Shown here: piece after piece, positions 1-8,413 of the stretch | How the letters are laid out: every line of letters begins with the position of its first letter | How positions within the stretch are numbered: position 1 is the stretch's first letter | Virus record (IMG/VR): IMGVR_UViG_3300037502_003076 | Coordinates: 1-29,363 of that record | Length of the DNA stretch: 29,363 nucleotides | Direction: 5' to 3' (one strand) | DNA from: a virus | Notes under the pieces: model-generated | Told to the model about the DNA's origin: nothing | Database searches by the model: none | Seen by the model: the letters and a program-made list of their open reading frames with translations, nothing else | Made by a program: the position numbers and the translations under genes

Positions 1-127
1 CCGGCAATCGTCAACCCGCCGTTGACGGCATTTACCGTCGTTTGAGAAAACACATTAAGCGGCCGCAACAGGCGCTCAATCCATTCTGCCTGGCTGGCGT
101 ACTCTTCCACGTTAAGCTTAAAACCTT
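1..127. repeat. 127-bp terminal direct repeat (copy 1; circular closure)
   Basis: The first 127 bases are identical to the last 127 (29237-29363). The length equals a common maximum assembler k-mer. The repeat lies inside a coding sequence that is only complete when the ends are joined. Both facts favour a circular assembly overlap rather than physical terminal repeats, which usually fall between genes. The unique genome length is therefore 29,236 bp. Confidence 0.95.
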
Positions 128-140
128 GAATAAGGTTCAT
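1..140 (-). CDS. 5' end of junction-spanning fibre/tail protein (partial)
   Basis: This is the start of the gene that ends at 28624 and crosses the circular junction. The ATG is at 140-138 and overlaps the TGA (139-137) of the 996-aa nozzle gene as ATGA. The joined protein begins MNLIQGFKLN and continues with the residues encoded at the right end of the window, giving 250 aa in all. The GTG at 29346 is therefore internal residue Val11, not the true start. The product is described at 28624-29363. Confidence 0.9.
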   Translation of the reverse strand, partial: MNLIQGFKLNVEEYASQAEWIERLLRPLNVFSQTTVNAVNGGLTIA

Positions 141-3127
141 TTGGACACCTTATCCCCGGACGGCGACAACCGAATGGAAAGGCCATTAACCGCAAACACC
201 TGGCAAGGCCGGTTGGTTTGGCTGAAATTGAGGTTAAGGCGCGCTGCCCGACGCATTTCTTGGGGCACCAACAGTGAAAGGTTATAGGGCCTTTCTATGT
301 TGTCCCAATTTGCGCTCCACTGGGCGGCCAACGTAGCCATGTCCGGGCTTTGTGTAACCGCCGTGGTGCGCAACTCGGTAGAAGCTGAAACCGTGATGGT
401 GCGCAAATGGGCGTTTTGGAAAAGCACGTTGATTCCACGAAATAGCTTTAGGCCGTCCGGGTTGCCTGCCGTGATGGGCGCATACGTCCAAGACCAGTTA
501 ATGGGCGTGGCCAATGCGTAAGTGGCTTCCCCGGCGGCCGTGGCCCTGTCCAACACCACAAAATTAACCCCGGTGCCTTGCACAATGTAAATGTTTCCCA
601 AGTCGGAAACCAAAACATCCAGGGCAACAAAAGGCGGCGTGCCTGAAAAATTAAGGGTGGAACCGGAAATGCTGGTGGGGGTTTGCGCGTTGCCCGGTAT
701 GTCTTGGTAGTCGGCTTGGCTGTTTGTTTCGCGTTGCAAATACAACGCACCACCAATGGTAAATGCCCCGCGATAGCTTTTGTTTGTTTCGGAAAAAAAC
801 GTAGCGCCGGTAAGAAATTGGGTGTCGCCCACGGTTTCTCGCGTCCAAGCGCGCGTGATGGTGTTGAAAACGTATGCTTGGGCCGGAAAGACACTTACCG
901 ACGCGTTGGACGGCACATAGAAATGGACGGTGCGCTCTAGCTCATTGGCAACAGCAAAGGCGTTTTGCTTAACCGCACTCGCGTATGAATTAACCGGCTG
1001 GGTTAATAGGTTTTCAATGGGCCGGCTGATTATTTCAACGCCAGTGTCATTTATGGCAACAATGCCTTGGGTCGTCCAAGCATAAATGTTGTTTAACAGG
1101 GTGCAAACGGCCCGCGCACCTACCAACTTAACGGTGCCGTCAAATAGCTCCCACGTTTGGGGTGCTGTTCTCAGGTAAAGGCCATCATTTTTGAATGCAA
1201 AGACTTGGTTTCTAATGACGGCAAGCGCCAACACCCGCTCGGTAGGGTCTCCCACGTCGGCATAATTCAAGGGTGGGAAGGCTTCAAACTGGAATGGCTT
1301 GGACTCAAAAACACGGGCCAACTGGTTGTCGTCAGTACTCACAAACACATAAGCAGGCCGGAAGCTGTTCCCCGCACTGGTTGTGGCCGCTCCTGTCTCG
1401 GTATAGGTAAACGTGGTGGTGGTGGCCGCCGTGATGGTGTGCGGCCCTGCGCCAAAATCAGCCGATGGCGTTGTTAATTCTACCTTGTCACCGGCTACAA
1501 AATTGTGTGTATCCACGCCAAAACGGGTAGCTGTAACAATGCTTCCGGTACGCGATAAATTGTATGAAGTGACAGGGTACGGCGCAAATTGCGGGTAAAA
1601 CATACCGCGCTTGCCTTGGGCCGATGGCCGCAACTCGGTGTTTGCGGTATGTGGCGCCCTTACCACCAGCATTTTGCCCGGAGACTCATTAGCCCCGCTC
1701 AAATAGTAGGCGTACACATTGTTGGCGCCGGCCCGATTGATGGCGGCAACCATGTTTAACGCTGTGTTTCTAATGTTTTGGGCCGTCGTGCCGCTGGTGT
1801 CTAACTTAAACATCCAATCGGCCGTCGGGGTGGTAGTTACACCCCGTACCGTAATGCCGGTTGCAAAGTTTATGTCATCACCGGCCGCAATGCCGTTTGC
1901 CCCACCAACGGCCAATAGGGTAAAAACCAAAGAGTGCTGTTGGGTTGTTTCCCCGCCCAGCAACAACCGGCTACCGTCGAAAGCCGCTATGCTTAGGTTT
2001 TTAAGGTTTGGCGCTTCGTTATTTGACTCCAACAAACCCTCTTGGCTTGGGTTTGTGTAGAGCGCCTCACCCCGGCCGCTGTCCGGGCTAATGTCGATTA
2101 CGTCCACCCAGTTTTGGCTGATTTCGGTAGGTGTCAGTATTTTTTGAAAAACCAAACCCATTTCGTCGCTAGGCTCGATTGCCACTTCAACGGCCTTGGA
2201 ACGAAACACGCGCAGGGTAATGCTTTTGGTTGTGTCGTATTCCGTGATGGCGGGTAACCTAAACCGCACCACGGGGTTGGCCGCCGTGGATGCCGTGTAG
2301 CCTCGAAATGCCGAAGTGTTGGCCACAATGGAGCGGCCCGACGGTGCCCCAACAATTTCCGTTGTGTTGGCGTCCGGTACCACCAGCACATAACGGTAGG
2401 CTACCTGGAAACCATCGGCCAACCAACCGTTGGTGGTTTCAAGCTGCGCCGGGGCAAAGGTGTGGGCGTTGGCGTTGCCTGCGTCATCACCGGCCGTTAG
2501 CGCGTAGGTAAACTGAGTGGCGCTGGGCACTGTGGCCACAACGTAATTTCCGGCCGCATAGGGCGCCTCGGTGGCGCTCGTCTGGGTAATTACCTGTCCA
2601 ACATAAAACCCATGGGCTGCGTTGGTGGTGGCCGTAACCACATTGGTGGTAAGAGACATGGCCCCGATGGCGACGGTTGCCACCCGGTCGTCCCTGTCGG
2701 CCCCAAGGCCCCTGGGCGCTCCAGTGCGAAACACCCCGGAAGCAAGGCTGGTTTTTTTAAACAGGCCCTTTTCCGCCGGAATGTAAAGGTTTCCGTTGGC
2801 CTCGGCCCAAGTCGTGCCAGGCACACCAAATGTTATAGCCTGATTGGTAACCGCACCGGCCGTGTTGTTGTCGAAGGAAACCGTGCTGTGGCCCAAATAC
2901 CCGCTGTCGTAATAAAAGACGGCCCCGGTGTCATACGGCCAAACCCATGTAGCCGCATCGCTACCTTCTAGGGCCGTAACGTAATTGCGGAAACCCTTAC
3001 GGGATTCAATGACGCCCTCCCGCTTTATCAAAATGTTGGTGGCAACCGTCAACGCGCCATCGGGGCGCTGCAAGTCGCTGGGGTTGGTGTAAAGGCCTTT
3101 GGCCTCTAATTTAATTTCCTGGGCCAT
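137..3127 (-). CDS. Tail nozzle/hub-like structural protein, 996 aa
   Basis: A large virion protein immediately downstream of the adaptor gene, the position of the podoviral tail nozzle (T7 gp12-like role). The N-terminus reads GLYTNPSDLQRPDGALTVAT, then an R-E-G-V-I-E-S-R-K-G segment. That pattern of 'parameters in, rich-in-Gly/Pro start' is typical of this class of podovirus tail proteins. The rest is beta-rich and Thr/Ala-rich. Two copies of an Ig-like or carbohydrate-binding-type module are visible at about 160-218 and 528-582, each with an H-x-F-x-x-G core and a final FTY. The ATG overlaps the TAA of the adaptor gene (TAATG). The functional class is inferred from position and composition; a receptor-binding tail protein is the main alternative. 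Confidence 0.7.
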   Translation of the reverse strand: MAQEIKLEAKGLYTNPSDLQRPDGALTVATNILIKREGVIESRKGFRNYVTALEGSDAATWVWPYDTGAVFYYDSGYLGHSTVSFDNNTAGAVTNQAITFGVPGTTWAEANGNLYIPAEKGLFKKTSLASGVFRTGAPRGLGADRDDRVATVAIGAMSLTTNVVTATTNAAHGFYVGQVITQTSATEAPYAAGNYVVATVPSATQFTYALTAGDDAGNANAHTFAPAQLETTNGWLADGFQVAYRYVLVVPDANTTEIVGAPSGRSIVANTSAFRGYTASTAANPVVRFRLPAITEYDTTKSITLRVFRSKAVEVAIEPSDEMGLVFQKILTPTEISQNWVDVIDISPDSGRGEALYTNPSQEGLLESNNEAPNLKNLSIAAFDGSRLLLGGETTQQHSLVFTLLAVGGANGIAAGDDINFATGITVRGVTTTPTADWMFKLDTSGTTAQNIRNTALNMVAAINRAGANNVYAYYLSGANESPGKMLVVRAPHTANTELRPSAQGKRGMFYPQFAPYPVTSYNLSRTGSIVTATRFGVDTHNFVAGDKVELTTPSADFGAGPHTITAATTTTFTYTETGAATTSAGNSFRPAYVFVSTDDNQLARVFESKPFQFEAFPPLNYADVGDPTERVLALAVIRNQVFAFKNDGLYLRTAPQTWELFDGTVKLVGARAVCTLLNNIYAWTTQGIVAINDTGVEIISRPIENLLTQPVNSYASAVKQNAFAVANELERTVHFYVPSNASVSVFPAQAYVFNTITRAWTRETVGDTQFLTGATFFSETNKSYRGAFTIGGALYLQRETNSQADYQDIPGNAQTPTSISGSTLNFSGTPPFVALDVLVSDLGNIYIVQGTGVNFVVLDRATAAGEATYALATPINWSWTYAPITAGNPDGLKLFRGINVLFQNAHLRTITVSASTELRTTAVTQSPDMATLAAQWSANWDNIERPYNLSLLVPQEMRRAARLNLNFSQTNRPCQVFAVNGLSIRLSPSGDKVSK

Positions 3128-4059
3128 TAAAGCACCCCAATTCCGCCACGCACCCTAAACCTTGCACCCGACAAAGCCCCATTCACTTGGTAGATTTTCT
3201 TCGGGCCTCCCTCCACTCGGGGCGCTGTCAAAATGCCAATACTGTTTTCCATTTTGGCCAACTCGCGCTGGGCAACCTCCAACTGCACGGTGTCATTGAT
3301 GGCGGCCAGAAACCGAACGGCAACCCTCTGGGCCAATACCGGGTGGAACTCGGCCGGCAACTGCGGAACGGGCGAGGTTTGGGCCAAGGTTATGTAGTCG
3401 CCCACGGCCAGCCCGGACGGCAACACGCCGGCTGCAAAGGTTACCGCCGTGCTGGTTACATTGGTGGGCGTTAAATCAATAGCCAACGACTCAAACCCGG
3501 CATTGGCTTTGATGAAGTCCACCGGGGTTGATGTTGTAAACCCACTGGTGGCAGAAACCGTGACGCTTTGGGTGCCCACCACCGTAATAACCCGCGCTCC
3601 CGTACCGATGGCCACCAACTCAGACGGCCTTTCAAAGTAGGAGATGCGCAGATAACTTGCCCCGCCCCAACTGCCGGAAGGAAACAGCCTAATGTTGTTG
3701 CCTTCCACTAAGTAGCCAACCGTTTGGGTTTTGTCGGCATATTCCGGCAACTTCTCTTGGCTTAACCTCGAAAGCTGGAAAATGGGTTTGGAAGCTGAAT
3801 CCAGCAGCGCCACGTTGCGTAGGCTGCCGCCCAAGGCCCTGGTGGGAATGCGGTAGGTGGTGCCCGACAACGCTGTGTCGGAGTGCCTTAAGTAATACTC
3901 TTCACGCACTGAAACCAACTGCGCGGCCATGTGAAGCTGTAACTCCTCATTGGCGTAAGCAATCAGGGAAGCGTCATCGCTGCCGGTGGTGGAGGTCGTT
4001 GGAATAGAGGCCCGCCGGCGAATGGACGCCAGCAAACCGGTTAGCGTGTAATCCGCCAT
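3127..4059 (-). CDS. Head-tail adaptor (T7 gp11 / P22 gp4-like role), 310 aa
   Basis: It probably forms the connector ring between portal and tail nozzle. The N-terminal half is helical (LLASIRRRASI, then SLIAYANEELQLHMAAQLVS). It is followed by a YRIPTRALGG-x-LRNVALL segment characteristic of podoviral adaptor/tail-tubular-A-type proteins. A Val/Thr-rich beta insertion lies at about 160-225. The start at 4059 has a strong GGGAGG Shine-Dalgarno 7-8 bases upstream. The stop overlaps the nozzle start. Assignment rests on these motifs and on the position between capsid and nozzle genes. Confidence 0.75.
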   Translation of the reverse strand: MADYTLTGLLASIRRRASIPTTSTTGSDDASLIAYANEELQLHMAAQLVSVREEYYLRHSDTALSGTTYRIPTRALGGSLRNVALLDSASKPIFQLSRLSQEKLPEYADKTQTVGYLVEGNNIRLFPSGSWGGASYLRISYFERPSELVAIGTGARVITVVGTQSVTVSATSGFTTSTPVDFIKANAGFESLAIDLTPTNVTSTAVTFAAGVLPSGLAVGDYITLAQTSPVPQLPAEFHPVLAQRVAVRFLAAINDTVQLEVAQRELAKMENSIGILTAPRVEGGPKKIYQVNGALSGARFRVRGGIGVL

Positions 4060-4077
4060 GGTTTGGCCTCCCTTGAG

Positions 4078-4377
4078 TTATTTCAGCAACGCGGCAAGTT
4101 TTTCTTTCAACTCATCCAGGCTTTTGCCTTTGGCCTCCAATTCCAAGCCGTTTTCTTCGCCCTTCATTTCGGGCATTTCTTCATTCTCCATGCCCTCACC
4201 CATAGGCTTTTTGGTCATAATGTCCACCTTCACGGCCTTAACGTCTTTGGGCATGAAGGGTTCGGCATCCATGTCGCCCAGCATTTGCAGTATTTCAGCA
4301 AGGGCGGCCATCTTGGCTTCCCGCTTCATGTTGGGCGCTTCCGGCATTCCCATGTTGGGCTTCATGTAGTGGGGCAT
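4078..4377 (-). CDS. Small acidic Met-rich protein, 99 aa
   Basis: Not recognised. The N-terminus is Met/Pro-rich (MPHYMKPNMGMPEAP). A helical stretch follows (MAALAEILQMLGDM), then a very acidic Glu/Met segment, and a C-terminal helix of about 20 residues rich in Lys, Leu and Glu. No membrane segment or Cys is present. A GAGGTT Shine-Dalgarno precedes the ATG. It sits between a decoration-like protein and the adaptor in the late operon, so a capsid-associated, assembly-chaperone or minor virion role is plausible, but nothing in the sequence proves it. Confidence 0.75.
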   Translation of the reverse strand: MPHYMKPNMGMPEAPNMKREAKMAALAEILQMLGDMDAEPFMPKDVKAVKVDIMTKKPMGEGMENEEMPEMKGEENGLELEAKGKSLDELKEKLAALLK

Positions 4378-4386
4378 GGTTTAACC

Positions 4387-4887
4387 TCAGAGGGAAATAG
4401 TTTTTGCAACAACATCACACCCAATTCCGCCGGTAAGTCTTGCGCCGGAAGCGGTTGCTCCGGTGCCGGTGGCGGTTAAGGTAATGGCGTTTCCCCACTG
4501 GCCGGGGGCCTTGGCGGTAATGGTGACAACCCCGGCGGCCGACGTTGCACTAACGTGGAACTCCACCAAGTCGTTGGTGGCGGCATTGATGGCCGCAGCC
4601 AAAGCGGTAGCCGTTGCGGTGTCGGATGTGGCCCAGGTTACGGAAGTGCCAACGCCGTTGATGGTTGCAGTAATGCTACCGCTACCGCCTGAAATGGTAA
4701 CCGTGCCGGACGCGTAAACATTGTCGGTGCCGTCCGCAAAAACGCGAATGCTGTTGGCGCGCTTGTTTCCGCCCAAAAGGCCATTCATGTAGTTACGAAT
4801 GATTTCGAGAGCGTCTTTGCTGTTGCGCGCTCCAATGTCCAAAGCATCGGTTTGATCAATCACCAACACGCTAACGGTATCAGCCAT
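4387..4887 (-). CDS. Decoration/head-fibre-like structural protein, 166 aa
   Basis: A beta-rich Gly/Ala/Thr protein lying directly after the major capsid gene. Residues 60-166 form alternating strands with no Cys. The GGSGSITATINGVG segment followed by W-x-T-S-D-T-A-T-A-x-A-L-A-x-A-I-N, and a late APGxWGNxITL motif, resemble a beta-sandwich module seen in phage tail-sheath and other virion surface proteins. The Shine-Dalgarno context GAGGTG with a short spacer resembles that of the capsid gene, which suits high expression. Capsid decoration is inferred from position. Confidence 0.6.
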   Translation of the reverse strand: MADTVSVLVIDQTDALDIGARNSKDALEIIRNYMNGLLGGNKRANSIRVFADGTDNVYASGTVTISGGSGSITATINGVGTSVTWATSDTATATALAAAINAATNDLVEFHVSATSAAGVVTITAKAPGQWGNAITLTATGTGATASGARLTGGIGCDVVAKTISL

Positions 4888-4908
4888 GGAAACACCTCAA
4901 AGAGAAAC

Positions 4909-4938
4909 AAGGGCCCCCAGTTTTACCCAAGGGCCCCT
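4909..4938 (-). terminator. Hairpin between capsid and decoration genes (attenuator-like)
   Basis: Two copies of GGGCCC (4911-4916 and 4931-4936) can pair. In leftward RNA the arms AGGGGCCC and GGGCCCUU give an 8-bp stem with one G-U pair and a 14-base loop, followed by a T-rich stretch. It lies in the only gap (about 59 bp) between the capsid gene and the next gene. It may reduce read-through or stabilise the capsid mRNA 3' end. The T-tract is interrupted, so full termination is doubtful. Confidence 0.45.
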
Positions 4939-4946
4939 GTGTTTAA

Positions 4947-6209
4947 TTACGGGTAGGTGAGGCCGGAAATGTGCACCAACTTATTGGGCGCAACCGAAAA
5001 CAGCGCCTGGTCAGTGTACGTGCGCAATTCCACGGCATTCTTGCTTTCCAGGTGGAAGTAGATTTGCCGCTCGTCTGCCGTGCCCGGAACGCCCATTCCC
5101 AGTTCCGCCGAACCGATACGCTTCAGGGACTCGGGGTCCAGGAAGACAGAATGGCCGTTTCGGAGGTACGGGTGAACGCGCAACTCAACTTCACCCGACT
5201 GGCCGTAGAAGCGAATGGCCTGGGCACCGTTAGCAGCAACCGACTTGCTGTAGCTGCCGTCAAACACGCGCTGGCCGGCCATGTCGCTGTTGAGCACTTC
5301 AAACGCCTTGGGAGGAACCAACAGGAAAACCTTTCCTTCCAAGCCGCGCTCCACCGCGTTGGTAAGCGCCGTCAGGTAGCGCGCCATGGTGGGCGCTCCA
5401 AATGACGTTACCGTGTTGCCCTGCCACTCCGATTGACCGGCGGTGGCGGGATTGATGCCAAACAGCGTGGTGCTGGAACCGGCAATCTTCATCAGGCCGA
5501 CCATTTCACCGTAAGTCGTGCCGTCGTAGGCGCCCAGGAAATAGATGATGTCGTCTGCGTCAACAGCCGTGCCGCCCGAAGGGCCGCTGGTGGCAAAGCC
5601 CAAGGTGCGGGTGCTGTAGGTGACATCTTCCAGGGTGCTACCGGCCGTGGCGCCGTGCTCGGTCGCGGACTCCCAAAACTCCATAACGCTGTTTTGAAGG
5701 CCGGAAAAGGTCGCGGGTGACCAGTCGGAGGCCTTAATGACCAAATCATCGTTGGAGCGGGTCTCCACAACGCCCAAGCCCTGCTGGCCGTAGAGGAGCG
5801 ACAATTCCAGGCGCTTGGCGGCCGACTTGCGCAGGTTCATGACGATCTGGGTCATGGCCTTGCGGAAAGCCTGGGGGCCACCGGAAGCGGCCCGGCTGGC
5901 TGCCGTGTAAGACAACTGGGCGCGGCCAATCAGTTCCGCAGACGTAACCGTGGCGTCCCGCATGATGCCGGCGATTGAGTCTTTCAGGGAAACAACCGTT
6001 CCACCGGTGCCGTTGTAGGTAAACCCATTTTCATGGGCCAGATGCACCGTCTGGTGATAACTGTCGCCAATCTTGTTTTCAGTGGAAAACGGAATGATGT
6101 CTTGCAAAACCGCAGACGCGGGCAAAACCTTGTCGATATCAGCTTCGGTCCCGTAAACTTCCTTATGCAAACCCGCCAGTGTCGTAATCGTGTTAGGAGC
6201 GTCGGCCAT
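4947..6209 (-). CDS. Major capsid protein, 420 aa (HK97-fold type)
   Basis: Builds the icosahedral head. Length, mixed alpha/beta composition and position after terminase fit a podoviral HK97-fold capsid protein. The N-terminus runs TITTLAGLHKEVYGTEADID, then LPASAVLQDIIPF. A central section carries FRKAMTQIVMNLRKSAAKRLELSLLYG (spine-helix-like), and a C-terminal segment contains ELRVHPYLRNGHSVFLDPE. A GAGGTG Shine-Dalgarno precedes the ATG. A sigma-70-like promoter lies about 120-150 bp upstream, which makes this the first gene of the late operon. No fused protease or scaffold domain is visible; the scaffold candidate is encoded far away at 20505-21422. Confidence 0.85.
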   Translation of the reverse strand: MADAPNTITTLAGLHKEVYGTEADIDKVLPASAVLQDIIPFSTENKIGDSYHQTVHLAHENGFTYNGTGGTVVSLKDSIAGIMRDATVTSAELIGRAQLSYTAASRAASGGPQAFRKAMTQIVMNLRKSAAKRLELSLLYGQQGLGVVETRSNDDLVIKASDWSPATFSGLQNSVMEFWESATEHGATAGSTLEDVTYSTRTLGFATSGPSGGTAVDADDIIYFLGAYDGTTYGEMVGLMKIAGSSTTLFGINPATAGQSEWQGNTVTSFGAPTMARYLTALTNAVERGLEGKVFLLVPPKAFEVLNSDMAGQRVFDGSYSKSVAANGAQAIRFYGQSGEVELRVHPYLRNGHSVFLDPESLKRIGSAELGMGVPGTADERQIYFHLESKNAVELRTYTDQALFSVAPNKLVHISGLTYP

Positions 6210-6367
6210 GATGGCACCTCAATGGTTAAAGTTAAGAGAAAGAAAAAACACTTTGGCTTAACCGTTGGGGCCGTATTTCATTTTGGCGGGCCGTAGCGGG
6301 CCAAAAGACGGGACAAAGGTTTGTTGGGCATATTCTGCGCCAACCCGTAATACATTGTCAAATAACG
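6210..6367. other. 158-bp noncoding spacer between terminase and capsid genes
   Basis: One of the few gaps in the leftward gene set. It holds the candidate late promoter (6332-6361), a 7-bp inverted repeat (arms 6281-6287 and 6300-6306, with an inner 3-bp stem) and the capsid ribosome-binding site. The inverted repeat has T at its 5' side and A at its 3' side, so it is not a rho-independent terminator in either direction. It could be a protein-binding site or an mRNA 5' stem. Confidence 0.7.
6332..6361 (-). promoter_or_regulatory. Candidate promoter for the late operon
   Basis: On the minus strand a perfect TTGACA (-35, 6361-6356) is followed after 18 bases by CAGAAT (-10, 6337-6332), 4 of 6 matches to the consensus. 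It lies upstream of the major capsid gene in a noncoding spacer. If used, the capsid mRNA leader would be about 115 nt and would contain the inverted repeat at 6281-6306. A non-optimal -10 could reflect dependence on an activator or on timing. Confidence 0.5.
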
Positions 6368-7894
6368 TTACCGTCTGACAAGTTTTTTCAGCCCAGACGT
6401 GGGTGAAGGTCGCACCCAAGTATTGTCACGACTAACGCCGTAGCCCTCGGGCCATGGGTTTTTCTCTCTCCTCACGTTGCGCACCAAATAAACCAAGGCG
6501 TCCAGCAAATCCCCGTGCTCCCCGTTTTTTCGCTTGTAGTCGTTTTGCCGGTGGCTTGCCCAAATGGTTTGCCGTAGGTGCCTATCAAGGCCCCGGCATT
6601 TGGGCGACACAACCAGCCGGCCTTGGCGCATAAGCACCCGCAATTCATTTACCTGCAACAACTTTTCATCTTTGGCGGTGGGTAGAAACGAAAGCCCGTG
6701 CAGGGTGGCCAAGTCCCTGGCAAGGGCCACGTCGGTGTCGCACACCCGCAAATACGGTTGTTCCGGCGCCTTGGTGTCATTTAACACCCAGTCCGGCAAC
6801 GTCTTGGCGTCGGCCGCCCCTCGCAGGGTGCCGTTCCAGCCTTTGGCCCCCCACAATTGCGTTTCTTTGGCTTTGATGGCATCGGCAAGTTGGGCCGTGT
6901 TTTGGCCATCACGCAACAACAATTCATCTTCAATTACCAACCGGCCGCCGGTGAAGTCCCAATACCCAAAGACGGCCGCGTGAGGATCCACCCCTCCAAA
7001 GTCCAAGGCCACATAGGCGTCGAAAAATTGAGGCCTTTCCACGTCCACAAAAGCTTTTTCCCTGGCGTTCTCCCAATCATCACCCACCACGGCCAAGGTT
7101 TTGTCTGTTACCCTTTCCGCAAGGTATTCCCGCCGAAACTCAGTGGTGCGCTGGTATTCCTCCACCGTGTACCCGTTGTCTTTGGCATCATCTTCGATAA
7201 ATTTTGCAACCTGCGCCTGAGACAACAACGGATTGTCAAAAATGGTTTTGCGAGTCCAATTCCCGTTGGCTTCGGCAATTTCGCAAATCCGGGTAAAGTC
7301 GTGCTCGGGCTCCTCTGCTGGCGTGGACGCTAACAGCATCATGCCCCCACCGTGCAAAAGGGAGGGGCGGAAAATAGAAGTTAAAACATATTGCAAAACA
7401 GGAGAAAAGCCGGCTTCGTCGAAAATGGCCAATTCCGCTTTGGGCCCTCGGCCCCTGTCGGCTTTGCGTTTGTCGTCCGCCCCAAACAAATGAACCCAGC
7501 TACCGTTGGGAAACGTCCAGTGCCCTGAAAAGGCGGAAAACTCCGGCTTAACGCTGGCCGGGGCGTCGGCCGTAATTTGTTGCATCACCGGTAATACAAA
7601 CTCGGTTAAATGCTTCAGGCTGGGGGCGCCATACACAACGCGGCTTCCAGGCCGGCGCAGGCACTCCATGGCCGCCACCACCACCAGAAACCACGTCTTG
7701 CCCCATTTCCGGGCGATTTCCAAAACGTAGCGGCTACTTTTTTGCCGCTGGATTTCTTCCCAAGCCTCCATCTGGCCGGGGTGAAAAAGAAAGGTTAAGT
7801 CGCCAGCCTCCCAAAGCGCCACGGCCGCAGCCCGGCGCAATTCCGCCTTTTCCGCATCGGTGGCTTCCGACAAAACAGCGTCAAGGCTTTTCAC
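6368..7894 (-). CDS. terL: Terminase large subunit, about 508 aa
   Basis: Packaging motor: N-terminal ATPase and C-terminal nuclease. Numbered from the GTG at 7894, a Walker A-like ARKWGKTW is at 61-68, a Walker B AIFDEAG at 156-162, and an LLAST coupling motif at about 187. The nuclease motif ALDFGG has Asp298, and the late HGDLLDALVYL has Asp462/Asp465. No ATG fits. The GTG at 7894 has a GGGGG Shine-Dalgarno close by. An alternative TTG at 7918 would add 8 residues but lacks a Shine-Dalgarno. The start overlaps the 65-aa gene before it, and the capsid gene follows. Confidence 0.92.
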   Translation of the reverse strand: MKSLDAVLSEATDAEKAELRRAAAVALWEAGDLTFLFHPGQMEAWEEIQRQKSSRYVLEIARKWGKTWFLVVVAAMECLRRPGSRVVYGAPSLKHLTEFVLPVMQQITADAPASVKPEFSAFSGHWTFPNGSWVHLFGADDKRKADRGRGPKAELAIFDEAGFSPVLQYVLTSIFRPSLLHGGGMMLLASTPAEEPEHDFTRICEIAEANGNWTRKTIFDNPLLSQAQVAKFIEDDAKDNGYTVEEYQRTTEFRREYLAERVTDKTLAVVGDDWENAREKAFVDVERPQFFDAYVALDFGGVDPHAAVFGYWDFTGGRLVIEDELLLRDGQNTAQLADAIKAKETQLWGAKGWNGTLRGAADAKTLPDWVLNDTKAPEQPYLRVCDTDVALARDLATLHGLSFLPTAKDEKLLQVNELRVLMRQGRLVVSPKCRGLDRHLRQTIWASHRQNDYKRKNGEHGDLLDALVYLVRNVRREKNPWPEGYGVSRDNTWVRPSPTSGLKKLVRR

Positions 7895-8078
7895 TTCCCC
7901 CGCCGTCGCTCCAATCAATCAAGTCGTAATTGGCTTGGTACGCCTGGTTGGCCTCTTTGTCCCTGCCCTCAAACGTAAAGTGCCACGCATGGCTTTTCTC
8001 GTAGCGCATGCGGTTGGAGCCGTCGCCGGTTTCCTTCCACTTCATTTGAGAATATTTCCGGTTTTGCCACTCGCTCAT
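7881..8078 (-). CDS. Small hypothetical protein, 65 aa
   Basis: Not recognised. It is a hydrophilic, aromatic-rich protein (MSEWQNRKYSQMKWKETGDG, then HAWHFTFEGRDKEANQAYQA) with no Cys or membrane segment. The ATG at 8078 overlaps the TGA of the preceding gene as ATGA, and its 3' end overlaps the terminase start, so it belongs to the packaging gene set. A longer reading in this frame to 8258 only overlaps the upstream gene and was not used. A role beside terminase is suggested by position alone. Confidence 0.75.
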   Translation of the reverse strand: MSEWQNRKYSQMKWKETGDGSNRMRYEKSHAWHFTFEGRDKEANQAYQANYDLIDWSDGGGSEKP

Positions 8079-8392
8079 GAGTCCAGGGCCTCCATAATGC
8101 GCTTGGCGAAGTCCGGCGACATCTTGGGTAACTCCGGGGTGGCGCTGGTGTTGGCCGGAATAGTCAACACGTGCAGGCGGTATTTGGCCCAAATTTTCAG
8201 GGCCTCCAACGCGTGCTGGGGTTCCGCCGATGCAAACAGGCGCCCAAAAGTTTCCCAAGCGGCGTCATCGAAGGTTTTAAGCTTCTTCAACAACTTGGTG
8301 CGGTTGGCCTCCCTGGGCCGCTTGGCTGCCTCACTGGCCCTGGGGTCTCCAACCGTCCATCGGTGTTTCTTAAGGTGGCTGGCGTCATTCAT
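8075..8392 (-). CDS. Terminase small subunit candidate, 105 aa
   Basis: A basic, helical protein. Its N-terminus, HLKKHRWTVGDPRASEAAKR, is rich in Lys/Arg and could bind DNA. Helices follow (LLKKLKTFDDAAWETFGRLF, then HALEALKIWAKYRLHVL), and a helical C-terminal tail ends at Ser105. Length, charge pattern and location two genes before the large terminase fit a small-subunit DNA-recognition protein, and no better candidate is nearby. The family is not confirmed by a diagnostic motif, so this is an inference. Confidence 0.55.
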   Translation of the reverse strand: MNDASHLKKHRWTVGDPRASEAAKRPREANRTKLLKKLKTFDDAAWETFGRLFASAEPQHALEALKIWAKYRLHVLTIPANTSATPELPKMSPDFAKRIMEALDS

Positions 8393-8413
8393 TGTGCACG
8401 CTCCTTTGGCGCC

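Noticed and set aside
6281-6306. Inverted repeat as a terminator after the terminase gene
   Set aside because: The arms have T at the 5' side and A at the 3' side and no T-tract follows in either direction.
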